Below, piece by piece: positions 1 through 9,452 of a DNA stretch of 64,000 nucleotides. Positions within the stretch are counted from its first letter, which is position 1. Every line of letters begins with the position of its first letter. The position numbers and the translations under genes are program-made. The DNA comes from PALSA-612 sp963791225 (GTDB taxonomy: Bacteria > Actinomycetota > Thermoleophilia > Gaiellales > Gaiellaceae): NCBI GenBank assembly GCA_963791225.1, contig CAWBRV010000002.1:66761-130760 (forward strand). Reading direction: 5' to 3'. The notes under the pieces are model-generated. The model was not told the DNA's origin. It worked only from the letters and a program-made list of their open reading frames with translations, and did no database searches.

Positions 1-1
1 G

Positions 2-1135
2 ATCGTCGGCTCCGGCCCGAACCGGATCGGGCAGGGGATCGAGTTCGATTACTGCTGCGTCCACGCGGCGCAGGCGTTCCGAAAGCTCGGATACGAGGCC
101 GTGCTCGTCAACTCGAACCCGGAGACCGTGTCGACCGACTACGACACATCCGACCGGCTCTACCTGGAGCCGGTGACGCTCGAGCGGGTGCTCGACGTCT
201 GCGCGCTCGAGCGGCCGCTCGGCGTGGTCGTGACGCTCGGCGGCCAGACCCCGCTCGGCCTCGCGCACGAGATGGCAGCGCGAGGGGTTCCGCTCCTCGG
301 CGACCCGCTCCCCGCGATCGACGCGGCCGAGGACCGGGGACGCTTCGGCGAGGTGCTCGCCGAGGTCGGTCTCCGCGCGCCGCGCTGGGGGGTCGCAGAC
401 ACGCAGGAGCAGGGCGTCGCCGTCGCGGCGGAGCTCGGCTACCCGGTGCTCGTCAGGCCGCACTACGTCCTCGGCGGGCGCCGCATGCACGTCGCGCGCG
501 GCCCGGAGGAGCTCGAGATACACGAGCCGTCGCTGGTCGACGAGTTCCTCGAGGGCGCGCTCGAACTGGACGTCGACGCACTCTGCGACGGTGAGACGGC
601 ATGGGTGGCCGCGATCCTCGAGCACGTCGAGGCGGCCGGCGTCCACTCCGGCGACTCCGCGTGCGTGATTCCCGCGCCGTCCGTCGGTGCGGCGCTCGAG
701 GCCGAGATCGCCGGCGTCGCCCGCACGCTCGCACGGCGTCTCGGCGTCCGCGGCCTCCTCAACATGCAACTGGCGCTGAAGGGCGGCGAGCTGTTCGTGC
801 TCGAGGCCAACCCGCGCGCGTCGCGCACCATCCCGTTCGTGGCCAAGGCGACCGGGATCCCGCTGGTCGAGCACGCGTGCCGGCTGATGCTCGGGGCGTC
901 CCTGTCCGATCTCGCCCTGCCCGAACGGGCCGTGCCGACCCGCGCCTGGGCGAAGGAGGCCGTGTTCCCGTCCGACCGCTTCGCAACTGCCGGCGACCGT
1001 GGGCCGGAGATGCGCTCGACCGGCGAGGTGATGGCCGGCGCGGCCACGGTCTCGGCGGCCTACGCGCGGGCGCAGCGCGCGGCCGGCCGATCGACGCGCG
1101 GCGGTCGCGTCGGTGCGCCCCTGCAGTCGGCGTAA
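2..1135 (+). CDS. carB: carbamoyl-phosphate synthase large subunit, 5'-truncated by the window
   Basis: Second half of the CarB subunit, which makes carbamoyl phosphate from bicarbonate, ammonia and two ATP for pyrimidine and arginine synthesis. The window opens in frame inside the gene at IVGSGPNRIGQGIEFDY, the start of the carbamate-phosphorylating half. ATP-grasp motifs follow in order: LNMQLALKGG, EANPRASRTIPFVAKATG and the closing GPEMRSTGEVM. The protein stops about 25 residues later. The MGS-like allosteric domain of about 130 residues that normally ends CarB is missing, and no other frame downstream resumes it. The segment before LVDEFLEG also looks about ten residues shorter than usual. 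The family is certain. Whether the short C-terminus is a lineage trait or a local change cannot be told from here. Confidence 0.95.
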   Translation: MVGSGPNRIGQGIEFDYCCVHAAQAFRKLGYEAVLVNSNPETVSTDYDTSDRLYLEPVTLERVLDVCALERPLGVVVTLGGQTPLGLAHEMAARGVPLLGDPLPAIDAAEDRGRFGEVLAEVGLRAPRWGVADTQEQGVAVAAELGYPVLVRPHYVLGGRRMHVARGPEELEIHEPSLVDEFLEGALELDVDALCDGETAWVAAILEHVEAAGVHSGDSACVIPAPSVGAALEAEIAGVARTLARRLGVRGLLNMQLALKGGELFVLEANPRASRTIPFVAKATGIPLVEHACRLMLGASLSDLALPERAVPTRAWAKEAVFPSDRFATAGDRGPEMRSTGEVMAGAATVSAAYARAQRAAGRSTRGGRVGAPLQSA

Positions 1136-1249
1136 GTCCCCAGTAAGTCATTCGCAAGCATCCAGTGAAGATCGCGGGCGAGAGGTTTTTACCTGCACGC
1201 GCCGGGAATCAGCGACAGGGCAAGCAACCTCATCAGGAGGTCGATTCCC

Positions 1250-2333
1250 GTGAAACGAAACCGAACATCGAAACTCACCGGCACCGCGCTCGCCCTCGGC
1301 CTGCTCGCCCTCGCCGTTCTCGTCGGCGTCGACCAGGACCGCCGGAGCGAGCACGAAGGCCGCTCCCGCCAACACGTCGCCCCCCACCGTCTCGGGGACG
1401 GCGCAGGAGGGCCAGACGCTGAAGGCCGATCCGGGCACGTGGTCCGGCTCGACCCCGATCGACTACTCGTACCAGTGGCGCCGCTGCGGGACGGGCGGCG
1501 GGAGCTGCTCGAACATCTCGAAGGCGACCGACAACATCTACACGCTCACGTCGGCCGACGTCGGGCACCGGCTGCGCGTCCTCGTGACGGCCGTCAACAG
1601 CGACGGCGCCGGAACCGCCCAGTCGAAGGCGACCGACGTGATCAAGAAGGCACCGCCGTCGGCTCCGAAGAACACGACGGAGCCCTCGATCAGCGGCACG
1701 CCGCAGCAGGACCAGACGCTGACCGCCAACGCCGGTGCCTGGAGCGGGAACCAGCCGATCCAGTTCGCCTACCGCTGGCGTCGGTGCGACAACAAGGGCG
1801 GCGACTGCGTCAATACCGCCGTCACGGCGCAGACGTACACGGTCGGCGCGGACGACGTCGGGCACACGCTCCGCGTGCTCGTGACGGCGTCGAACAACAA
1901 CGGCTCGGCGGCGGCGATCTCGAACGCCACGTCGGTCGTGACGTCGAACGGCCCGCCTTCCGGCCAGTGCCAGTCGATCACCAAGGTCTCGCTCCCCGAG
2001 CGGCTGCTGATCGACAAGATCACGTACTCGCCGACCCAGATCCACTCGCGGTCGGTGCCGCTCGTCGCCCGCTTCCACGTGGTCAGCACGAAGGGCTACT
2101 GCGTGAGCGGCGCGACCGTGCAGGGTCTCGGCGTCCCGTTCGATCGGCTCTCGTCGGAGCCGGAGGTGACGACCGACGCAACCGGTTGGGCGCAGATCTC
2201 GTTCCAGGTCCTGCCGACGTTCCAGCTCAGGCACGGCAACCTCGTCGTGATCTTCGTGAGGGCTCGCAAGTCCGGTGAGAATCTCCTCGCCGGCGTCTCC
2301 ACGCGGCGCCTCGTCTCAGTGCGCGTCGCCTAG
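1250..2333 (+). CDS. secreted protein with two Ig-like PxVSGTxxxGQTL repeats (frameshifted)
   Basis: GTG start with AGGAGG at 1235-1240. A signal peptide (MKRNRTSKLTGTALALGLLALAVLV) is followed, after one extra base near 1325, by about 330 residues in another frame. Two repeats of about 95 residues share SGTAQEGQTLKADPGTWSG or SGTPQQDQTLTANAGAWSG, then YxWRRC with a second Cys, and DVGHxLRVLVTA. These are beta-sandwich surface modules common in high-GC actinobacterial exported proteins. A unique C-terminal domain of about 120 residues follows, containing SITKVSLPERLLIDKITY and ATGWAQISFQVLP, perhaps another Ig-like fold. Removing one base restores 361 codons. The substrate or role is unknown. 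A strong hairpin follows the stop, so the gene seems to be transcribed alone. Confidence 0.75.
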
Positions 2334-2354
2334 TACGCAACACTGACGCGCCTT

Positions 2355-2388
2355 GCGTGAGGCCGGGTCGGGGGTCCCGGCCTCACGC
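2355..2388. terminator. 13-bp hairpin terminator
   Basis: GCGTGAGGCCGGG at 2355-2367 pairs perfectly with CCCGGCCTCACGC at 2376-2388 around an 8-base loop. There is no T-run. It separates the secreted Ig-repeat gene from hyuA. Confidence 0.7.
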
Positions 2389-2400
2389 GCTTCCCGGCTT

Positions 2401-2406
2401 TAGAGT
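2401..2406 (+). promoter_or_regulatory. -10 hexamer TAGAGT of hyuA, leaderless
   Basis: TAGAGT ends six bases before the GTG at 2413, so transcription is predicted to begin at the start codon itself. No Shine-Dalgarno sequence is present. Confidence 0.5.
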
Positions 2407-2412
2407 CGGGCC

Positions 2413-4174
2413 GTGGCGATTCTCGGTATCGACGTCGGCGGCACGTTCACCGACGCCGTCCTGCTCCGAGACGGCGAGCTCGTGACGGCGAAGGTGCCGA
2501 CCGCGACGGCGCAGGAGGAGTCGGTCGTCGCCGCGGCCGCGGCGGTCGGCGCGCGCGAGATCGAGCGCTTCTCGCACGGCACGACGATCGCGACCAACGC
2601 GCTCCTCGAGCGCAAGGGCGCCCGGACGGCGTTCGTCGCCACCGACGGCTTCGAGCACCTGCTCCACCTCCGCCGGCAGACGCGCGCGCACCTCTACCGG
2701 TTGTGCGACGAGCTGCCGGCGCCGCTCGTCCCGCTCGATCGCTGCCACGGCGTGCGGGAGCGGATCGGCCCGGACGGCGTGCTCGTGCCGCTCGACCCGT
2801 CCACGCTGCCGGACGTCGGAGACGCGGAGGCGGTCGCGGTCTGCCTGCTCTTCTCGTTCCGCGACGCGTCCCACGAGCAGGCGGTCGCCGAGGAGCTGCG
2901 GCGGCGGCTGCCCGACGTGCACGTCGTCGCCTCACACGAGGTCGCGCCCGAGTTCCGGGAGTACGAGCGCGCGTCGACGACCGCCGCGGACGCGTATCTC
3001 GGCCCGGTCTGCGCGCGCTACTTCCGGTCGCTCGCGGCGCGCTGCCGGGAGGTTGGCCTGCCCGAGCCGCTCGTCATGCGCTCGTCCGGAGGCGTGGCGA
3101 CGATCGACGAGGCGGCCGAGCACGCGGCGCTCGTGCTGGTCTCGGGTCCGGCCGGCGGCGTCGTCGGCGCCGCGCGGGTCGCCGAACTGGCGGGCGTCGA
3201 GAATGCGATCTCGTTCGACATGGGCGGGACGTCGACGGACGTCTGCCTGATCTCGGGCGGCCGGGCCGAGCGGACGCTCGAGCGGTCGGTCGGCGGGCTG
3301 CCGATCAAGCTGCCGATGGTCGACATCCACACGGTCGGCGCGGGCGGCGGCTCGATCGTCTGGCGCGACGCGGGCGGCGCCGTACGCGTGGGGCCGGAGA
3401 GCGCCGGGGCGACGCCCGGCCCTGCCTGCTACGGCCGCGGCGGCGAGCGGCCGACGGTCACGGACGCCAACCTCCTCCTCGGGCGGCTCGCCCGAGCGGC
3501 TCGCGGGCGGCGTCGAGCTCGACCGCGACGCGGCCGAGCGCGCGCTCGTCGGCTTCGACCCGGCCGACGTGGTCGAGGTCGTGAACGCCGAGATGCTCCG
3601 CGCGCTCCGCGTCGTCTCCGTGGAGCGCGGCCACGACCCGAGAGACTTCGCGCTCGTCGCATTCGGAGGCGCCGGCCCGCTGCACGCGTGCGCGCTCGCA
3701 GAGGAGCTCGGGATCACCACCGTGCTCGTCCCGGCCGCTGCCGGCGTGCTGTCGGCGCTCGGACTGGTCGCGAGCGAGGAGCGGCGCGATCGCGTGCGCT
3801 CCTACGTCTGCCCGCTCGACGAGGCGGGCGAGCTTCCCGGCGAGGGCGAGGCCGATCTCCGCTACCGCGGACAGTCGTTCGAGCTCACGGTCGCGCTCGG
3901 CGACGGCCTGGCCGACCGGTTCCACCGCGCGCACGAGGAGCGTTACGGGTACGCGGATCCCGCCCGCGCGATCGAGCTCGTCGCCGTGCGGACGGCGGAC
4001 GTGCGCCCCGGCCCGCAGCTCGACCTGCCGCCCGCAGAGCCGCTCGACGTGTCCGGTCCAGCCCTGCTCGAACTGGACGGTGCGACCTGCTGGATCGGCC
4101 CCGGGTGGGTGGGGGCTCGGGACGGGACCAGCGGAGATCAAACAAGTAGCACGCTCCGGATCACGAGGATGTGA
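2413..4174 (+). CDS. hyuA: hydantoinase/oxoprolinase family subunit A (frameshifted)
   Basis: Actin-like ATPase subunit of the ATP-dependent hydantoinase / 5-oxoprolinase family, which opens cyclic amides at the cost of ATP; the exact substrate cannot be read from sequence. N-terminal phosphate loop ILGIDVGGTFTDAVL, then FSHGTTIATNALLER, LVSGPAGGVVGA, ISFDMGGTSTDVCL and TVGAGGGSI are all present. Near 3490 (GGCTCGCCCGAG) one extra base moves the frame; the rest (ERLAGGVELDRDAAERAL, VAFGGAGPLHACALAEELG) continues to 4174. Without that base the protein has 586 residues. hyuB starts eight bases after the stop, so the two are surely co-transcribed and form one enzyme. Confidence 0.85.
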
Positions 4175-4181
4175 CAAAAGC

Positions 4182-5657
4182 GTGGAAATTCAGCTCCAGG
4201 TGATCGGTGCCGCGCTCCGCGCGGCGGCGGAGGAGATGGGCGCCGTCCTCGTCCGCTCGGCTTTCTCGGCCAACATCAAGGAGCGCCGCGACTGCTCGAC
4301 CGCGCTCTTCGACGAGCGCGGTCGCATGATCGTCCAGGCCGAGCACATCCCCGTCCACCTCGGCGCGATGCCCGAGGCGGTCGCGGCGGTGCAGGCGCGC
4401 GACCCGCAGCCGGGCGAGCTCTACGTCCTCAACGACCCGTACACGGGTGGCACGCACCTTCCGGACATCACGATCGTCTCCCGCGTCTCGTGCGGCTTCG
4501 CCGTCTCGCGCGCGCATCATGCGGACGTCGGCGGCATGGAGCCCGCGAGCCTGCCGGCCGAGTCGCGTGAGCTCTACCAGGAGGGCGTGATCATCCCCCC
4601 GACGAGGCTCGACGACGAGGTGCTGACGCTGCTGCTCGCGAACATGCGCAACCCGGACGAGCGGCGCGGCGACCTCCGGGCCCAGATCGCTGCGCATCAC
4701 CTCGCCGAGCGGCGGCTCGAGGAGCTCGTCGAGCGGCGCGGCGAGGAGACGGTGGTGGCGGCGATGGACGAGCTCTACCGCTACTCAGACCGCGTCGTGC
4801 GCGCCGCGCTGGCCGCGCTTCCGGACGGGCGGTACGAGGCTTCCGACGTTCTGGAGCCGATCGAGGGGTCGCTCGAGATCCGCGCGGCGGTGACGATCGC
4901 GGGGGACGAGGTCGAGATCGACTTCGCCGGCACGTCGCTGCAGCACGACGGGAACCTGAACTGCCCGCCGGCCGTCACGCGCTCGGCCTGCTACTTCGTC
5001 GTCCGCTGCCTGACCGCGCCCGACCTGCCCTCGTCCGGCGGGGCCTACGCGCCCGTGACCGTTCTGGCTCCCGAGGGCTCGCTCGTCCACGCGCGACCGC
5101 CCGCCGCCGTCGTCGCCGGGAACACGGAGACGTCGAGCCGCATCGTGGACGTCGTCTTCGCCGCATTCGGACAGGCGATCCCCGTGCCCGCGCAGGGACA
5201 GGGAACGATGAACAACGTCACCTTCGGCAACGGACGGTTCACGTATTACGAGACGATCGCCGGCGGGCAGGGCGCCTGTCCCGCCTCCGACGGCCCGAGT
5301 GCCGTGCACGTCGCGATGTCGAACACGCTCAACACGCCGGTCGAGGCGCTCGAGCTCTCCTATCCGCTTCGCGTCGAGCGCTACGGGTTACGCCGGGGAT
5401 CGGGCGGCGCCGGGCGGCACCGCGGCGGCGAAGGCGTCGTCCGCGAACTGCGCGTGCTCGAGGATTGCCGCCTCTCGCTGCTCGCCGAGCGCCGTATGCG
5501 CGGGCCCGCCGGTGCTGCGGGCGGCGAGCCCGGCGCCTCCGGACGGACGCTGCTGAACGGCGAGGAGCTCCCGCCGAAGGCGACGCGGCAGCTTCGCGCA
5601 GGCGACGTCCTCCGCGTCGAGACCCCCGGCGGTGGCGGCTTCGGTCGACCCGCGTAG
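4182..5657 (+). CDS. hyuB: hydantoinase/oxoprolinase family subunit B
   Basis: Catalytic partner of HyuA in the hydantoinase B / oxoprolinase family. The chosen GTG gives VEIQLQVIGAALRAAAEEMG, the usual N-terminus; a longer in-frame extension from 4080 would overlap hyuA and resembles nothing. Family motifs seen: SANIKERRDCSTALFD, LNDPYTGGTHLPDI, RAHHADVGGMEP, GNTETSSRIVDVVFAAFG, TYYETIAGGQGA and the C-terminal glycine-rich VETPGGGGFG. The protein has 491 residues, close to the family norm, and is intact. The substrate is unknown; hydantoins, 5-oxoproline or related lactams are possible. No transporter or regulator for such compounds lies next to it. Confidence 0.9.
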   Translation: MEIQLQVIGAALRAAAEEMGAVLVRSAFSANIKERRDCSTALFDERGRMIVQAEHIPVHLGAMPEAVAAVQARDPQPGELYVLNDPYTGGTHLPDITIVSRVSCGFAVSRAHHADVGGMEPASLPAESRELYQEGVIIPPTRLDDEVLTLLLANMRNPDERRGDLRAQIAAHHLAERRLEELVERRGEETVVAAMDELYRYSDRVVRAALAALPDGRYEASDVLEPIEGSLEIRAAVTIAGDEVEIDFAGTSLQHDGNLNCPPAVTRSACYFVVRCLTAPDLPSSGGAYAPVTVLAPEGSLVHARPPAAVVAGNTETSSRIVDVVFAAFGQAIPVPAQGQGTMNNVTFGNGRFTYYETIAGGQGACPASDGPSAVHVAMSNTLNTPVEALELSYPLRVERYGLRRGSGGAGRHRGGEGVVRELRVLEDCRLSLLAERRMRGPAGAAGGEPGASGRTLLNGEELPPKATRQLRAGDVLRVETPGGGGFGRPA

Positions 5658-5692
5658 ACGCTCGCGACGCTTCCCCCGTTGGAGGCTTTGCG

Positions 5693-5698
5693 TACACT
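5693..5698 (+). promoter_or_regulatory. -10 hexamer TACACT, leaderless start at 5705
   Basis: TACACT ends six bases before the ATG at 5705, with no Shine-Dalgarno sequence. It supports that start over the upstream extension inside hyuB. Confidence 0.5.
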
Positions 5699-5704
5699 GC
5701 GCCG

Positions 5705-5998
5705 ATGGTCTGGGAGGTCATCTTCCTGCTCCTGATCCTCAAGATCCCGCTCGTCTACCTGTGCGCCGTGGTCTGGTGGGCGGTTCGCGCCGAGCCCGCT
5801 CCTCCGGAGCCGCTCGAGCCGTCACTCGTGACCAGTCCGCCCGGGCCCGAGCCGAAGCCGGGCTGGCGCTTCCTGCGCCGGCAGCAGCGTCCGCTGCAGC
5901 CGCGCGGAGGGCCGCACGGCTCGCCGCAGCGCGCCTATCGTCGCGCGCCGCTGCCCGCGAGCTGGCTCGCCGCCGGCTGGAAGGAAGACTCCGAGTGA
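5705..5998 (+). CDS. small membrane-anchored protein, unknown function
   Basis: 97 residues. One N-terminal membrane segment (VWEVIFLLLILKIPLVYLCAVVWW, about 2-25) is followed by a proline-rich, basic tail with PPEPLEPSLV and RRQQRPLQPRGG. The hydrophobic stretch has no signal-peptidase site, so it looks like a membrane anchor with a cytoplasmic tail. The stop overlaps the next gene (GTGA), so the two membrane proteins are probably co-translated. Not recognised as a named family. Confidence 0.6.
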   Translation: MVWEVIFLLLILKIPLVYLCAVVWWAVRAEPAPPEPLEPSLVTSPPGPEPKPGWRFLRRQQRPLQPRGGPHGSPQRAYRRAPLPASWLAAGWKEDSE

Positions 5999-6291
5999 GC
6001 TCGGTCGGCGAGCGGTACGAGCCGGCACCGTACGACCCCGTCGCCGAAGCGCGCCGCAACACGGTCGAGGCGCTCGCCGGTTTCTTCGCCGCCGCGTCGC
6101 TCTTCATCAGCCTCGTCGCGCTCGCGTACCACCCCGTTCCGCTCTCGGTCGCCTCATGCCTGCTCGCGCTCGTCGCGAGCGGGATGAGCTCGCGCCACCG
6201 CACGCTGTGCTTCGCCGCGGTGCTCGTGGCCGGCATCTGCTTCGTCGCGGGCATGGTGATCGCGATCGTCACCGGCCACTCGCTCTGGTAG
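5995..6291 (+). CDS. small integral membrane protein, unknown function
   Basis: 98 residues from a GTG that overlaps the previous stop by four bases. After a hydrophilic N-terminus (SSVGERYEPAPYDPVAEARRN) come about three hydrophobic segments: ALAGFFAAASLFISLVALAY, VPLSVASCLLALVASGM and CFAAVLVAGICFVAGMVIAIV. It resembles small actinobacterial membrane proteins annotated as DUF-type or hypothetical. Likely partner of the preceding membrane protein; no function assigned. Confidence 0.65.
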   Translation: MSSVGERYEPAPYDPVAEARRNTVEALAGFFAAASLFISLVALAYHPVPLSVASCLLALVASGMSSRHRTLCFAAVLVAGICFVAGMVIAIVTGHSLW

Positions 6292-6359
6292 CCGGGCGCT
6301 CCTAGCGGAGCCGCCGGCGGGCGCAGGAGCCCGCGGCCCGGTGCTAGAAAGACTCTGCG

Positions 6360-9267
6360 ATGCACGACGTCGACGAGTTGAACGCGGGCTATGCGAAGGC
6401 TCTCCTCGAGGACTACCTCGAGAATCCCGAGGCGGTTCCGGAGGAGTGGCGACGCCTGTTCGAGAGCGGCTCGAGCGAGCTCGTGGCCACGCATCCCGGC
6501 CTCGCCCGGCTGCTCGAGACCCTGCGCGCCGAGGGAAACGGACACGCGGCAGCGCCGGTCGCGGAGCCTCCGCCCGCCAGCACGGACCGAGCCTGCTCCT
6601 ACGGCACCGGCCCCCGCCGAGCCGGGTCCCGCGGCACGGGCCGAGCTGGACACGGAGTTCCTGCGCGCCGTTGCAGCCGCGACCGAGCTGGTCGGTGCCT
6701 ACCGCTCACTCGGGCACCTCGCCGCGCGGCTCGATCCGCTCGGAACCGAGCCCGTCGGCGACCCGGCGCTCGAGCCCGGCCGCTCCGAGCCGCCGCTGAC
6801 CGCCGAGCTGCAGGCACGGATCCCGGCGTCGGCGCTCGGTCTCAACGTCCCGGGAGCGACTCTCGCCGAGGCACTGCCCCACCTCGTCGAGACCTACTGC
6901 GGCACGATCGCCTACGAGGTCGAGCACATCTCAGACCACGAGGAGCGGACGTGGCTGCGGCGCGTGATCGAGTCGGGCCGCTACCGGCAGCCGCTCGGCG
7001 CCGACGAGAAACGCCTTCTGCTCGAGCGGCTGTCGCGCGCCGAGGCGTTCGAGCACTACCTCCGGCGCGCCTTCCTCGGCCAGAAGCAGTTCTCGGCCGA
7101 GGGCCTCGACGTGCTCGTGCCGATGCTGGACGAGACGGTCGAGCTGGCCGCCTCCGGCGGCGCGCACGAGGTCGTGATCGGGATGGCCCACCGCGGGCGA
7201 CTGAACGTGCTCGCGCACACGGTCGGTCAGCCCTACGAGGAGATCCTGCGCGAGTTCGAGGGCGAGCGGACGATTGCCGCCGTCGTCGGGAACCCCGAGG
7301 GCGGCACGGGCGACGTCAAGTACCACCTCGGCGCCGAGGGGATGCATCCGACGGCGACCGGCGAGATCGCGGTCACGCTCGCGTCCAACCCGAGCCATCT
7401 CGAGGCGGTCGACCCCGTCGTCGAGGGCTTTGCAAGGGCCGAGCAGACCGACCGGTCGTCCGGAGAAGGCATCCACGACCCGTCCGTCGCCATGCCCGTC
7501 CTGATCCACGGCGACGCGTCCTTCGCGGGCCAGGGGGTGGTCGCAGAGACGCTCAACCTCGAGGGGCTTCCCGGCTACTCGACGGGCGGAACGCTGCACC
7601 TGATCACGAACAACCAGGTCGGTTTCACCACCGACCCGAGCGAGGGCCGCTCGACGCGCTACTCGTCCGACCTGGCGAAGGGCTTCGACGCGCCGATCGT
7701 GCACGTCAACGCCGACGACCCGGAGGCCGCGATCGCCGCCGTCCGCCTCGCGCTCGCCTATCGCGGCCGCTTCGGTCACGACGTCGTCGTCGACCTCGTC
7801 GGCTACCGCCGCTTCGGTCACAACGAGCAGGACGAGCCCGCCTACACGCAGCCCCTGCCGACGGCCCGGATCGCAGAGCAGCCGACGGCGCGGGAGCAGT
7901 ACGCCGAGCGGCTCGTCGCCGAGGGCGTCGTCTCCGCCGCAGAGGCGCAGGAAATGTTCGACCGCCCGTTCGAGGAGCTGCGAGCGGCGCACGAGCGGCT
8001 GAAGGCGGCGCTCGCCGAGCCGGTCGCGGCCGAGCCGCCGACGCTGCGGGCGCGGCCCGCCGAGGTCTACACCGCGGTCGCCGCCGACCGCCTCCGCGCG
8101 CTCGACGCCGAGCTCGTCTCGACCCCTGAGGGATTCACGGTCAACCCGAAGCTCGCGCGGCAGCTCGAACGGCGTGTCCAGGCGCTCGGCTCTGCCGGCT
8201 CCAACGGGGGCGGCATCGACTGGGGCCACGCCGAGGGGCTCGCGTTCGCCAGCCTGCTCGTCGACGGCATCCCGATCCGCCTGACCGGCCAGGACACGGA
8301 GCGCGGCACGTTCTCGCAGCGGCACCTCGTGTTCCACGACCCGAACACGGGAGAGCGCTATGCGCCGATCCAGCACATCGCAGAGGCGGCCGCCGCCTTC
8401 GAGCTGCACAACTCGCCGCTGTCCGAGTTCGGCGCACTCGGCTTCGAGTACGGCTACTCCGTCGCGGCCCCGGAGGCGCTCGTCCTCTGGGAGGCGCAGT
8501 TCGGCGACTTCGTCAACGGCGCGCAGGTGATCGTCGACCAGTTCCTCGTCTCCGGCCTGTCGAAGTGGCGGCAGACGTCCCGCCTCGTGCTGCTGCTCCC
8601 GCACGGGTACGAGGGGAACGGGCCCGAGCACTCGAGCGCGCGTCTCGAGCGGTTCCTGCAGTCGGCTGCGCAGGACAACATCCGTGTCGCCAACGTCTCG
8701 ACCTCGGCGCAGTACTTCCACCTGCTGCGCCGGCAGGCGCTGGACGCGACGCCGCGGCCGCTCGTCCTGATGACGCCCAAGGGTCTCCTCCGGCTGAAGG
8801 ACGCCTCCGCGACACTCGCCGACCTCGACTCGGGGTCGTTCGCGCCGGTGATCGACGACGCGAGCGCGGACAAGGCTGCCGTGCGGCGGCTCGTCCTCTG
8901 CTCGGGGAAGATCTACTACGACCTCGCAGGCCACGACGAGCGGCCCGCGGCGACCGGTGTCGCGATCGCCCGCCTGGAGCAGCTCTACCCCTTCCCGGCG
9001 AAGCCGGTGGAGGCGCTGATCGCGTCCTATCCGGAGCTCGCGGAGCTCGTCTGGGCGCAGGAGGAGCCGCTGAACATGGGCGCCTACCGTTCGATCCGCC
9101 ACCGGCTCGAGGACGCGCTCGCCGAGGGCGCCGCGCGGCGCGTCCACCTCCGCTATGTCGGGCGGTCCTGGCGGGCGAGCCCGAGCGAGGGCTATCCGAC
9201 CGCACACCTGGCCGAGCAGGACCGGATCGTCCGCGACGCGCTCGGCGTCGCGCAACCGTCGGTCTAG
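6360..9267 (+). CDS. sucA: 2-oxoglutarate dehydrogenase E1 component (frameshifted)
   Basis: Thiamine-diphosphate-dependent E1 of the 2-oxoglutarate dehydrogenase complex, which decarboxylates 2-oxoglutarate in the TCA cycle. The N-terminal peripheral-subunit motif LNAGYAKALLEDYLENPEAV is in one frame; after an extra base near 6586 the rest (TEFLRAVAAATELVGAYR to the stop) follows in the next. Core motifs: GMAHRGRLNVLAHTVGQPY, GDASFAGQGVVAETLNLE, LITNNQVGFTTDP and YRRFGHNEQDEPAYTQP. The corrected length of 968 residues matches the short E1 type. It lacks the N-terminal E2 succinyltransferase domain of the mycobacterial Kgd/OdhA fusion, so a separate E2 is expected elsewhere. An Ala/Pro linker follows the N-terminal segment. 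Confidence 0.95.
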
Positions 9268-9324
9268 GTGGAGACGAGTTACGATCCTCCGGCTGGCAGG
9301 CCCTGTCGCCGTCGGAGGTGTCGA

Positions 9325-9445
9325 ATGAAGCGGAAGTCGATCGCCTTGCTCTTCGTCGTGGCGGCCGATCAACGTGAAGGTGCCCGGGCTCTCGTTCACC
9401 GGTCCAGGCCCACCGCCGCCGAAGGAGTTCCCGAGGTGCTGCTGA
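9325..9445 (+). CDS. tiny secreted proline-rich peptide ending in CC (frameshifted)
   Basis: GGAGG at 9314-9318 lies six bases before an ATG opening a signal-like sequence, MKRKSIALLFVVA. After one extra base in GGCGGCC (near 9363) the frame continues as PINVKVPGLSFTGPGPPPP and ends KEFPRCC. Removing one base gives exactly 40 codons including the stop. The good ribosome site, the charged-then-hydrophobic start and the same kind of +1 error seen in neighbouring genes argue for a real 39-residue exported peptide. No family is recognised. It sits between sucA and the cyclase gene, eight bases before the latter. Confidence 0.4.
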
Positions 9446-9452
9446 CGGCTCG

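Noticed and set aside
1250..2278. 342-residue frame read straight from the GTG of the Ig-repeat gene
   Set aside because: After the signal peptide it becomes Arg/Asp/Gly-rich nonsense, whereas the other frame shows two clean Ig-like repeats.
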